Below, piece by piece: positions 1 through 15,673 of a stretch of 44,923 nucleotides of DNA. Source of the DNA: Rhizophagus sp. LPA8_4_AMF (lineage: Eukaryota; Glomeromycota; Glomeromycetes; Glomerales; Glomeraceae); the NCBI GenBank assembly GCA_021464525.1, contig JADRCO010000186.1, positions 1 through 44,923 of the forward strand. The letters run 5' to 3'. Both the position numbers and the translations under genes were made by a program. Position 1 is the stretch's first letter, and the number at the start of each line of letters is the position of its first letter. Under the pieces are notes generated by a model. That model searched no databases and was not told where the DNA came from. It was given only the letters and a program-made list of their open reading frames with translations.

Positions 1-1793
1 TAAAAAAATAGTAAAAAATAGTTTAATTTATTTAAATCATGACATCAGATACACATGATTCAAGATTCGTGTAATATGATAATCAATTTACTTAAAGTCA
101 CGTGTTACATGATGGGTGGATACGTATATCCACCGGTAAATTTATAATATATTGATTATATTATTTATCAATCAATTATCATTTTTTATTATATTTATGA
201 TTTATTTTTTTTTTATTCTTTTGAATAAATCATCAACTTACATTTTTTTTTCTTTTTTAAATAAAAAATGATGAATATATTAATTTTTTTTTTTTGATTG
301 TTAATATCTATAGTCGTGTAAGAGAATTTGATCAGATTCCGATTTTTAGAGAAAATATTTATTCATCTCGCGTGTGATGTCATCGCTTCCTTTTGTCACC
401 CGTGCCACACTCCTCACTTTTTCATTTTTCATATGTGCTTTACGCCCCTTTTTAAATGACATGTATTAATTTTGGCCGGCATTACGTCATTTTTCCCGGT
501 AGCGATGGGGATGAGTAAATTTATTCCTCATCATTGCACATTTTATGCAATAAAAAATTATTACATTAAAAGAATTAAAAGATGAGTATTATCTGGTGTA
601 ATAAATTTGGCGTTTAGAAAAAGTTTCATAAAGAATACAAAAAGAACAATACCCCTATGATAAGACATTGAGACATTGAGTTGTTCCTTTTATAATATCT
701 TTAGTTTTAGGTTTACGCCCCAATCAAAGGTTGTTGTCCCTGTCAACGTTGTAAAAGTAGAGGTGGTAGTTATTTAAGTCTCCATTCCATATCATTCATC
801 TTTAATTCCATACCATTTATCTTTATGTCTATTTCACCCATTTTGATTCGACACCCTCTCATTTTTGACTCCATATTATAACATTCTCCAGTGCATTATT
901 GATTTAAATTCTTTGAAATCACTTTTGAACTCGTTAAGATTCGTTGAAATAACATAACTTTTCATTTTTTTGCTTCCATATGATTGAGACGAACTTTATT
1001 ATGTAAAGCGTGTCATTAACCTATTTAATTATTGAAAAAAGAATCACAATGTATTATGTGTATTATGTGGAATGTATAATAAGCCCTGTCAAGAGTTGAG
1101 ACATATACTATATCAAATAAAAATTCTTGTAAACTATTATGTTATTTATATTGATCTTTATAAAATTGAAAAAATTGAGAAAAAACACGAAAAAAGATAT
1201 TATGTATAAATTTTATACTATTTGGGAGTCATTGTAACTTTCAGTGGCGTATATTCAAATCATTAATAATTGTTCATTCAGATCTAAACATTGTTGAAAG
1301 ATATTCAAAACAATTACTTTCTCACAATTTAACGCCAAAATAATATCTTGGTATGGAATGGAACAAATTAACAATGATCTCCCATTGTTAAAAGAATTGT
1401 GCATTGGCATCTATAAGAGGAAACACGCGTGAAGTAAAGTACACGTGAAAATACAAGAGTTATAAATTAACCCAGGATGCATAATATACGGTAATAATTT
1501 TTTTATTATGCTGTCTAATCTAACTCTGAGTTATTACGAGTTATTACTAAAATAATAATTTATTTTGATTATTTTGATTATGTATAAAAAATGCGGGTTA
1601 AAATAAGTATAAACATTTTCATTGATTTTAATAAGTTTTCAAGTAAATGGAAACCGCGAACAAGCAATCCACCCATGTTGTAAATTTTCGCGTCTAAAAT
1701 GTACGAACTTTTTTAAAATTGAGAAAAATACCTAATTTTGTGATAAAATAAGGAACAAATAAATTACAATGCAAAGGTATTTACAGAAATGTT
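1..1793. other. Intergenic, no gene seen
   Basis: I see no convincing coding exon, tRNA or repeat array here. The segment 360-530 is richer in GC than its surroundings and holds two CRE-like sites (a TGATGTCA near 375-382 and ATTACGTCAT at 481-490), so it could be the promoter of a gene that reads leftward out of the window. That is inference only. The rest is AT-rich with homopolymer runs. The 3' end of the peptidase gene begins at 1794. Confidence 0.5.
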
Positions 1794-4700
1794 TTAATTT
1801 TCAGTATTTCCTCCAGTCCCAAAACTTTGCCAAAGGTATTCCGTAAGTAAATAATAAAGCTACAAAAACCATTAAATTACAAATATTAATATATATCAAT
1901 CAAATAGCAAAAATAGTAAAAGGATGAAAAATTCGTACTTCTCTATTAGCATTATGTAAATCAATATTATGATTACTATCGGTAAAGAATTGTACACGAT
2001 AATTATGGACCGAAGCTAGTGTTAACCTATCAATTAAATTAGCGGTATTTTGGAAGTGAACTATAAAACATATACGTATATATTAATATTTAAGTGAAGA
2101 CAAAAAATTTTTTACGAATAATTATAAATAAAACAAGAAAATATTCATTATACTTAACCATTGTCTATTTTAAAAATTTAAAATTGATAAAAACGAAAAA
2201 GATTATTAATAAAACAAATGACTAGTTGATCAACAATTCAATCACATTGTATAAAAAAAAAAAATCATTCTTTACCATCACCAGTTCCATGCACGAGCAA
2301 AAATTTGGCATTTTCGAAACCTGTCATATTAGTAATAGCACTATGTTCATAGCCATTTGGATTTTGTGCCGGTGTCTTCATATAACGTTCAGTATAAATG
2401 GAATCATAGTATCTAAAAGAAATAAAAATAAGTAAGTATTACACAAAAATTATATTTTAAAAATTTCGATTTTTACCTCCAATCGGTAACGGGTGCAACG
2501 GCCATTCCAACTTGAAAGACTCTAGAATCCAATTCAATAACTTTTGTAGTTAAAAACCCTCCATATGACCAGCCCCAAATTGCCATTTTATTTGAATCAA
2601 CATAAGGTAATTTCGACCAATAACGTCCAGCATTAACTACATCCTTTGATTCAAAATCACCTATATGTTTTCTAACACCACATCTAAATTTTCTTCCCTT
2701 AAACCCTGTACCGCGTGTATCTACTATTACTGTGATATATTTTAATCGTTCTGATGAAGCCAAAAACACATGCCAATCAACTTTGAATCTTGTTTGAACG
2801 AGCTGAGAATTTGGACCTCCATAAACATTGAATAATACTGGGTATTTTGTTCTTCCGCTTTCATCCATTCCAGGTGGCCTTATTTCGATAGCATTGAGAA
2901 CTAATTGGTAAAATACATAAGTCAATATTATTACTCTATTTAAACTAATACTTAAAAAAATAAAACTTACTGTTTCCGTCACTTTCAATCGTTAGATGTC
3001 TTTTTGTGGGAGTTTCAAGAGATCCCATAAGTTTTCTGAGGTTATCATTCTCATGTAAAACCAATGCAAAATCTAAAACATATAAACATGATTAATCGCA
3101 AAATTTAAAAAAAAAAACAAATTATTATTTTTTTTCTATTGAACTTACCAGGGTCTCCAATTTTCAATACCTTTTGCCAGGGAATATCAGGACCTTCATA
3201 ATTTAAATTATAATATTGAGCACCTGGTGAAAAACTAACCGAATAAAATCCTTCATTATTAATGTCTGTTAATGCTGTCCTATTTTTCCCATCAAAATCT
3301 ACGGAATATAGATGTCTTTCTATAGAAGACTTCTCCGTGCTGATATAATATCTGAAAATAACAGAAAAAGTTATAACGTTAAAATCTTAAATTACACCTT
3401 TAAAAATCATGCAAGGCTTCAATTCTTATTCTTACATCAATTCTCGTTCATAATCAACTGCTTGTATTCTACCATCAACCTCCCATTCTCCACTAGTAAG
3501 AAACTTAGGCGTATTTGAATCAACAGGTGAAAATAAGGCAATGTGATCATATCCGTTATTGACCACAATATCAATATAACCATCTTGTTTGAGACTACCC
3601 GACTTTTTCACGTAAAACATACTCTTATTCTACATAATTAAAAGAATTATAATATAAATATATCCCTATAACATGAATGCTAAGAAAAATTTTCATATTA
3701 TATTGAAAATAAATACAAATAAACTTACTATTTCATACCATCCACCATCCATTTTATCAGCATTTTCTTCGCGTACAGTTTTTCCTTTACGGGTATTTAC
3801 ATTAACAAGAACTATCCTTGAGATGTCTTGAACGCGATTCATGACTCTTACTAAAACAGTATCGTCTCCAGCCCACATGACTTCTGTTATTACTCTTTCA
3901 TCGTCTGAAAAATCGTCTTCAAAAGTAATGGCGCCAAATTGTGAGGCTAATGGAGTTTCCAAATCATAGACATGAAAAGTTGCGATCGGGTTTGGATACC
4001 CAGGTTTAGGATATCTCATGACAACCTCCCTAGGATAGGGTGTAGCATTAAAATGAGTCAGATAAAGGGGGAATTGGTACTCAGGAACTTCCGATTCATT
4101 TAATCGAAGATAAGCAAGACGTTTTCCTCCGTTAGACCACCAAATTGCATTATCTGCCTTAAGAACCTCCTCTATAATACGAACATTTAAAGATTAATTA
4201 ACTAATTTTTATATTCAATAAAAATATTAATGAATTTCAAAAATAAATACCTTCATAAATCCAATCTGGCATACCATTAAAAACGACAGCTGAACCATCA
4301 AATGTAAGACGTCTTTCATCTACTAAATTTACTGATACATACAAGTCATTGTCTTTGATAAAGGCCTATAGAATAATCAGAGTTTAAGTAATCTTAAAAT
4401 AAGATAAACGCGAATGATTTACAAATATAACATTACCACATTGTGACCAACAGGACTCCATTGAGCATGCGCTATTGCCGCTTGATGATCTTTGTCAATA
4501 GGTTTTGTAAGAGGGAAAGTTGAACGCGATGTTATGTTAAAAATCCAATAATTTGAAAAGTGTGAATATCTCCATTGCTTAAAGAGGAGAATGTATATTA
4601 ATTAATGCGTCATTATTTTCTGCCATAAGAATAAGCAAATTTTTTTCATATTCAATACCTTCGTTCTGTTGGTAGAAAGCAAAACATATTCTGAATCCGG

Positions 4701-5520
4701 CGATACAACAAATTCATTATAAAAAAGATGATCACCATTTGACTAAAAAATGTGACAATATAGTTAAGTACTTTCATCTGAGACAATTAATTAAAGTGTA
4801 TGTCCTAAATACTAACATCGATAAGGTCCTTCCCGTTGACCAAAATCTTCTTTTTATCATCTGCGACATATTTGACTATTATACTATCATCATGATCTCG
4901 ATATATAAAAGCACCATCATCATCTAAAAAAATGATTCAATTGTAAACATACATGTTTTTAAATTGAATAATTAAAATTCTGAATTGAACCAACATACCA
5001 TCACCCATCTTAATCCATTCCAACTTCTGATATTCAGGAATAAAACTACCGTTATATAAATCATCAAACTGTATTCGGCTAGCAAGACTATCAGTTCCAG
5101 ACATATGACCTGTCCTATAAAATCCATAAATTATGGCCGAGGCAACCCAGGCGAATACAAATATTCCAGCAATGCATAAACACGGTAAAATTGATTTATC
5201 GATTTTCTACGAATTGATCAACATAAAATTAGTAATTTAATTCTGTATATAATCACTTTTTTTTTTTTAGAGAAAAATAAACTCACATCTTGTTTGCCAT
5301 ATTCCATGCCGTCTATATTTTCTTCCATGTCAAGTACAGTATCGTCGTCCCCTCTTTCTTTATTAAGCATTGTTTCTTGTTCTTCCTCACTATTGTTGTG
5401 ACCGAATCCATTGTCGCTATTTGGGGAATCTAGAGGATCCCCAGTCTCATTCACAGAAGATAATCGTGGATCATGTTCTGTTTCCTTGGAAGGTAACGAT
5501 ATATATTTCATAAAGCTCAT
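1794..5520 (-). CDS. Dipeptidyl aminopeptidase, type II membrane (S9B, DPP4/DAP2-like)
   Basis: Serine protease that removes N-terminal X-Pro/X-Ala dipeptides, likely in the vacuole membrane or at the cell surface. My model has 15 exons (high to low: 5287-5520, 4999-5206, 4817-4923, 4659-4742, 4437-4577, 4251-4365, 3729-4171, 3436-3629, 3149-3351, 2971-3072, 2477-2900, 2276-2412, 2159-2164, 1939-2060, 1794-1859), giving 861 aa with all phases consistent, close to the family length. Residues 1-78 are an acidic cytoplasmic tail and about 83-104 a signal-anchor helix. A beta-propeller follows, with DWIYEEEV (the double-Glu site that holds the substrate N-terminus) built across an exon junction. 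The alpha/beta hydrolase domain has Ser722 in GWSYGG, Asp797 in GTGDDN and His830 in SNHN. The 6-nt exon supplies the second Asp, Asn and part of Val. Divergent from the CLC gene. Confidence 0.93.
2159..2164 (-). other. 6-nt microexon of the dipeptidyl aminopeptidase gene
   Basis: The exon is ACAATG on the minus strand, flanked by an acceptor ending AAAATAG and a donor GTTAAG. Joined to GGTGATG upstream and TTCACTTCC downstream it reads G-D-D-N-V-H-F, the active-site signature of the family. Without it the junction would still be in frame but would read G-D-V-H-F, losing an Asp and the Asn equivalent to human DPP4 Asn710. Confidence 0.8.
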
Positions 5521-6180
5521 CTTTGCTACTTAAGAAATAAAACTTTTCCCTTTGTAATATCCTTCATGAACAGTCAACGTCGTCTTATTCACGAGAACCG
5601 ACTATTACATGTATTAACGGTTGTATTGTAAAAAAGCGACTAAGCCACCACTAAGCCACCACTAAGCCAATAATTATAAAATGTTTGTATTTATAGAATT
5701 ATATAATAAGGGCTTAGTTGTAAATAATTCGAAGAAATTAGAAAGAAAAAACTTTCGCTTCTCAAACTCGAAGACTCGAAGACAACAAATTTTGCTTTCA
5801 AAAGAATTTGTGGCTAATATAAATAGTATTAATTAACAAAAATAGTGATTTATCAATATACCAAATTTGGTAAAATTATATTACAGTAGATACTATAGTA
5901 CTTTTTGCTGTTACCATACATTTTCTATGAAATTTCTAATTATAGCCATTATATGATTAAAAGCGCCGATCAAATAAAACAACTAAGCCAATATGACTTA
6001 CAAGCATTTTAAGCCACATGATTTGGTTTTATCGGCCCGAATTAAGGTAGGTTTCATAATTTAATTTGTGCGTTTAAATCGTGCAGTAGTTGATAGAACA
6101 TCTAACAAAATTAACGGCTCTAAATACAATCATACATTATCGACCAAAGGTTATTAAATAATCTATTGACATAGATTCAA

Positions 6181-6212
<32 letters not shown>

Positions 6213-6355
6213 GAATAATTTATTCAGATAAAATTTGATTTATTACTTACTTAGGGCCCGACATTAAGCTTACGAGGATCCGCTGATCGTGTAACATAAA
6301 ATATGGAATATCGTTTTATTAGCAAGAATTTGCAATTTATAGGGTCATAAAAAAG
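5521..6355. promoter_or_regulatory. Shared divergent promoter region of peptidase and CLC genes
   Basis: These 835 bp separate two head-to-head start codons, so promoters for both genes must lie here. Visible content: five plus-strand TAAGCCA motifs (5641, 5652, 5663, 5984, 6010), one inverse GGCTTA at about 5710, a T19-A13 homopolymer palindrome at 6181-6212, and a short GC-richer patch at 6252-6295. No protein-coding signal is visible. Confidence 0.55.
5641..5669 (+). repeat. 11-bp tandem repeat containing TAAGCCA
   Basis: TAAGCCACCAC occurs twice head to tail followed by a third TAAGCCA start. Two further single TAAGCCA copies lie at 5984-5990 and 6010-6016. The clustering in a divergent promoter suggests a protein binding site, but this is inference. 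Confidence 0.6.
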
Positions 6356-10354
<3,999 letters not shown>

Positions 10355-10791
10355 TTTATTACTATTTAACGGTTTAGGCATATTAGTATTGTTAATTAGA
10401 AAATTTCGAGCGTATTGTATATTATAGTAAGTAAAAAAGTAATTGTAAATTTCTAAACATTTTAAATTAAATAATATTTAGAATAAAAAAATTTTTATTT
10501 ATAACTCGGTAATGTTACACCGAAATTTCCGGTCATGAAATGTTGCAACTGGTTATTGGTTAACGTCTGCACTACTTAGTAATTAATAGGAATTTGATCA
10601 TGATCTATTGCCTGAATGAGAATCGATTAGCATCGCTGCAGTCGGGTACACCGGAAACATTTAAGTTTTGGATCGTCGTACAACATTAAATTTATAAGTT
10701 TGAAAATCTTTCCTGTATGATAAAATTCTTAAAATTCTCTTCGTTTCTTTTTTTTCTTTTTGATCTGTAATAAATATACAAAAAAGAAGTC
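10355..10791. other. Intergenic between CLC and acyl-CoA synthetase-like genes
   Basis: There are 437 bp between the CLC stop and the next start codon. It must hold the CLC 3' end and the promoter of the downstream gene. A pyrimidine-rich tract (about 10738-10762) precedes the downstream ATG. No coding signal is visible. Confidence 0.5.
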
Positions 10792-13526
10792 ATGGAAATT
10801 GATTCTTTATCTGTTATTTTGTTGGTTTTAATCATATTTTTTACATTTCTTTCAATTCGTGATGCTCCAAGTCCCGATGTACATCCTTTATTATTAACTT
10901 CACAGTCTGACTGTGCTAAAGTTAGAAACCCTGGTGAGACTGCTATTTACAGAGCAAGTAGTTCTGCCCATGGCATGCCTTTGATGACAAGTCCTGATAA
11001 AAGTATAAAAATTATTTCTGATTTATTCGAAAATGGAAAAAAACTTGGAACGGACTGTCTTGGTTTCAAGGATACTAATGGGTTTCATTGGGTATATATA
11101 TTTTATAACATATTTATTAGAATAAAATTATAATAAAATAATAAATCAAAAATTAATTCATTATCTAATGTTTTAAAATTAATTATTTTAGGAATCATAT
11201 CGTAAGTAACAAATTATGAAACTAAATAAAAGTTTTAATTAAAAAATAAAATAAAATTTTATATTTGTATTAAATTCTAGAACAAGTTGCCGAAAGAGTT
11301 GTAAATTTTGGAACAGGATTGATAAAATCCACAGAATTGACACCTAAATCGTCGAGTATGTTTGGAATTTTCATGAATAGTCGACCAGGTATTTTACCGA
11401 AAGTGATTTTTCTTTATTCATTAAAACCTCTGGAACCATAAAATAATATTTTAATATACATTTATTTTTTTGTTTATAAAGAATGGGTGATTGCAGATTT
11501 GGGTAAATACAATAACTTTTTATATGACTCTTTAATCTTTTAATGAAATGTTTTTTCGTAAATTAATAATGATTTTTCTTTTTAACGATGAAAAGTTGCT
11601 AGTCATTATAGTTTAATTACAGTAGCTATACCAAGTATTCCTCTTCGTTTGAATGACGTTATCAGTCAAATCAACCTTACACAAATCAGAGTTATAGTGG
11701 TATCCAATGATACTCTTCCAATTATTTTCAGTGCCGCGCCATCTTGTGCATCATTGAAGCATATCATATTGACTGAGTATTCAATTTCTTCCGATCAAAG
11801 CGAAAAAGCCAAAGCTTTGGATTTAATTTTGACAACATTCAAAGAAGTTGAAGAATTAGGCTCTCAATCTAAATTGGAATTTGTTGTAGCTGGTAGAATA
11901 ATAACTTTTTCATCTAGCTCATGATATATATTTGATGATACAATTTCAATTGACTTTGAACTTTCTTATTATTATCAACAGAACCAGGAGAAACTGCAAC
12001 TATTGTCTTTTCGAGTGGCACTACATCGGGCGTATGTAAAAATAATATAATATAATTTATTTTTTAGGAGGTTAAGCTAATGATCCTTTCTTTTTATTTC
12101 TTTAATAGGAACCAATTGGAATTGAATTGACACAAGAAGTAAGCTAGCTAATTTATTATTTAATGAATAATCTATGGAAATTATATTAACTTTGACATTG
12201 AATGATAGAATATCGTTGCAGATGTTGGTAAGTTCACATGAGTTATACTACAAGATGCGTACTTACAAAAAATTTTTTTAACAATTTTTTTCTCAATTAG
12301 CCGGAATCCTCTCGACAATTCCAAATGCACAAAAAATCATGCCCTCCGATAAGCATTTCTCATATTTACCACTTGGTAAGAATTAATTTGAGTAGTTTTA
12401 TTATTTCTTGCAATTCTATTTACCTTCACGTGATTTTATATTTTATATTTTAGCTTACATGTTTGAGAGGATCACAGTTCTTGCTCTTTTATATTCCGGG
12501 GCATCAATTGCATTTTATAGTGGAAAATTATCTACTGTATTAAAAGAAGCCGAAGAAGTTAAACCTACTATTTTTACCAGGTTTGAATATTTATTCTTTT
12601 TTTTTAATTTTTTTTTAAGATTCTAATCTTCGGTTATTTCATTCTTTTAGTACACCCCGATTTTTGATTCGATTTCATGAAACTATTAGACAAGAATATG
12701 GAAATAAATTTCTTTTTGAAAGAGGATATGCATTTAAATTAAAACATCTAAGAAAAGGAAAGTTGGTTACAAATTCACTTTGGGATATGTTGGTATTTAA
12801 TAAGATCAAGGAAAAATTTGGAGGTCAAGTTCGAGTTGTTATTACTGGAGCTGGTAAATATATTAAATTTATTTTTTTTTTTTTTAAAGAAATAATATTG
12901 ATTTCACGTGATGAAAAACTCATTACACACGTTTTATTGTGATAGGACCAATTTCTCAAGCTATACTTGATTTCCTCCGTATAACTGTTGGATGTCAAGT
13001 TATTCAAGCTTATGGTCTTACTCAGTGTAGTGGTGCTGTTACAATTAATGCGTTTTTTGATTATCAACCAGCTGATCGCTCAGGATGTGATTCACATACT
13101 GGTGGACCGATTCCATGTAATGAAATCAAATTGGTCAATTATGAGGAGAAAGGTTACACTGTTGAGGATAAGCCTAATCCTAGGGGAGAAGTATGTATCA
13201 TATATAAAAAAATGATATAGTTTTTACGGATTGATTGTATCAATAATAAAATATGTTTATCAATTAATTATAGATTTGTGTAAGAGGACCAAATGTTATG
13301 AAAGGATATTATAAACGTCCAGAGCAAACAGCTCAAGCAATTGATTCTGAAGGGTGGCTTCATACTAGTGATATTGGAATGATCTTACCGAATGGAACAT
13401 TAAAAATCATTGATAGAAAATTGGTAAATTATTTAATCACCTTTTTTTATGTCTTAATTCTATTTCTAACTTATATGTTATTTATTTATATAGCCAATTA
13501 AACGACAAAAAGCGGCGGAATTTTAA
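10792..13526 (+). CDS. Long-chain acyl-CoA synthetase-like protein, C-terminally truncated, altered motifs
   Basis: ANL-superfamily protein with an N-terminal membrane anchor (about 7-22). Exons: 10792-11091, 11192-11201, 11281-11388, 11482-11502, 11596-11892, 11982-12031, 12109-12138, 12209-12227, 12301-12375, 12454-12580, 12651-12853, 12946-13190, 13274-13423, 13494-13526; phases agree and give 555 aa. Family features: ESYQQVAERV near 101, YLPLAYMFER, YGLTQ (436-440), GWLHTSDIG (522-530) and IIDRK (540-544). Oddities: the ATP-binding loop reads SSGTTSGEPIGIE instead of TSGTTGNPKG, so the Lys is absent; the Glu of YGxTE is Gln; and after IIDRKL the frame ends in PIKRQKAAEF, so the C-terminal domain with the catalytic Lys (about 110 residues) is missing. 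I found no trace of it downstream. It may be a pseudoenzyme or a gene that lost its 3' end. Exons of 10, 19, 21 and 30 nt are inferred from phase and homology. Confidence 0.85.
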
Positions 13527-15673
13527 ATTTAAGTATTATTAATCTAGTTTTTTTTTTATTTTATGCAAGATGTAATTGTACTTTTTTTTTTTAATTTGTC
13601 TTACAATTATTTAATAATAAATTATCTATTAATTTATTTAAATTAATGTATAATTGATTATAATTATTTTTATAATAAGGCATTTAATATGTTTATAAAT
13701 GATCATTAAGAGGGTAAGAGGGTTTTATGAAACTCTTAAATGTGAATATATACACACATATATATTTACTAATTGGCGATTTATGTTAGTACAACCAGTT
13801 ACTAAGTTGTGTAAAAAAATACCCATTTACGTAAGCCTGTGACCTCGTAACTGCGGCACTATCGTGCCTTACATGTATTTGCAATAAGAATATGATCAGC
13901 TGAGTGTATTATTAGTAAGGTTTGGTGAAATTCATAAAATACAAAAAAAAAAATACAAGCTCCAAATATACATTTCCAATCTCTAATCGCTTTTTATGTA
14001 AACTATTAAACGTGTCAATGACGCAAAAATATATATTGAATATTCATAAACTCTCCAACAAATAATTTCGATCGATACTTCTTCGGACTTAAATAAAAAT
14101 ATATCGGGCAATTGACATAATTTAACAAGAAGGTTTAAATTTCTTGTTCAAGATAAGTTTAAATTCTCCTCATGTTTCTCAACAATTTTTTTTTACGTCT
14201 TATCCTATCTCTTGAGGCGGACTTTCTTTAACAGTTAAATAGAATGTTTAACTATATGTAATAAATAAACTACGATTATTAACTAAAATGAAGATAAAAA
14301 ATAAAACTTTCGATAAAAAATAAAATATGTATATATAAAATTGAAATTAACAAAATAAGTCAACTCAATATAATGATGAAAAAATAAAATAATAATAAGA
14401 GAAAAATAATAACATCCTTGAAGAGAATAATTATAATAAAACATTTAAACCAAAATAGTTAAATTAATAAGCAAAATTAAATATAACCAGATCACCTGTT
14501 ATGACTGAATAATTCTTCATCGCTTTCTTTTTTAACACCATTGCCATCTCATATTATTATACGTATTTACGCATATTAATGAAAGAATGATGATAATGGG
14601 TAATGTTTTAACTCATATTAAATTACCAAAATATTTTATCGCTAAAGAAATAAGGAATATTATTAACACAATTCTAAGTTCTATGATACAGATATTTATG
14701 CTTCATTAAAACAATACTTAAAGTTATTGCTACGATCGCATCTAACTCATACTATGACGTTTAGACAAATTTTTTCAATAAAGCGTAGAGTTTAGTAAAT
14801 CAAAGTTCCATTATACTAATAACAAAAAAATGTCAACTAAGTAAATAGTTTTAACTATTAAACCAGTATATAGTATAACCCAACTACAGTATTAGCTACA
14901 ATATTTCAAACCTATACATGGGGTGAATTAGGTTCAAGCCATGCCGAAATATTACGGCACATTACACCAATTCGGGTGTAATACTGGTGTAATACTATTT
15001 TCATATGAATCTTCGAACAAAAAATTGGTGCCTTAATGCCGAATTATCTGAAATAATTACGCCCACATGTATATTTAAAACCTGATAAAATTTCTGAATA
15101 TTATGATGTTAAAATAATTAGTTTATATCAACTCACAGTTATTAAAACGATGAATTTTAATAAATTTTTTTTCGTGATGTATTACTTTGAGAAACAAGTT
15201 CACACAATCACATATAAAATTATGAATGTTTTTAACTTTTTATTGCGAAATTGATACATAATGTTAATAAAGTTATAACTAATTTATTTAATAGAACATA
15301 AACTTGATTATTAATAAACTTTGGATTCTAAATTTAATAAATGTAGTATTTAGTTTTGTTCGACCCGTTTATATGCCAAAAATAAGAATTACTATATTAC
15401 ATAATATCGATTATATAAAATAAATTGCTTATATAATACGATTGTATAATCAAATACTCCAAACAAGGAAAGTTGTGCAAAATATGGTCACACAGATCTC
15501 CAAATATGGAGGTTTACATAATCAATTACTATATTTGGATGTTATATAATCATTACATAATTTAAAATAAAAAAATAAAAAGTCTAAAAAAAATTTTTTT
15601 TTTTCTAAAATAATTAAAATAGTCGACCATCTTATTTTTGGGAAAACATCTTTCGCAATTTCAGAATAGTACA
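13527..15673. other. Intergenic, AT-rich, with degenerate repeat
   Basis: I see no gene in this 2.1 kb. It holds one copy of a dispersed degenerate repeat (about 14635-14860), a small palindrome at 14942-14959 (TGCCG...CGGCA), a nearby hairpin with TTACACC/GGTGTAA arms (about 14963-14982), and A-rich low complexity around 14285-14420. The 5' leader of the first multi-module kinase occupies its right end. Confidence 0.5.
14635..14860 (+). repeat. Dispersed degenerate repeat, copy A
   Basis: Shares blocks such as AAAGCGTAGAGTTTAGTAAA and TTAAAGTTATTGCTAC with copies at about 26590-26690 (inverted) and 27170-27305 (direct). Copies are broken by indels. The family is not recognised; no coding capacity is visible, so it is probably an old non-autonomous element. 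Confidence 0.55.

Noticed and set aside
2226-2435. 69-codon plus-strand frame over the 3' exons of the peptidase
   Set aside because: Antisense shadow; the minus strand carries the conserved [11 protein letters not shown] and HGTGD coding sequence.
6181-6212. T19-A13 homopolymer palindrome as a terminator hairpin
   Set aside because: This is a eukaryotic genome and such runs are common low complexity; no function can be supported.
15638-15673. Longer N-terminus for the first multi-module kinase
   Set aside because: It would need a non-ATG (TTG) start; the ATG at 15674 aligns with the ATG at 27907 of the paralogue.
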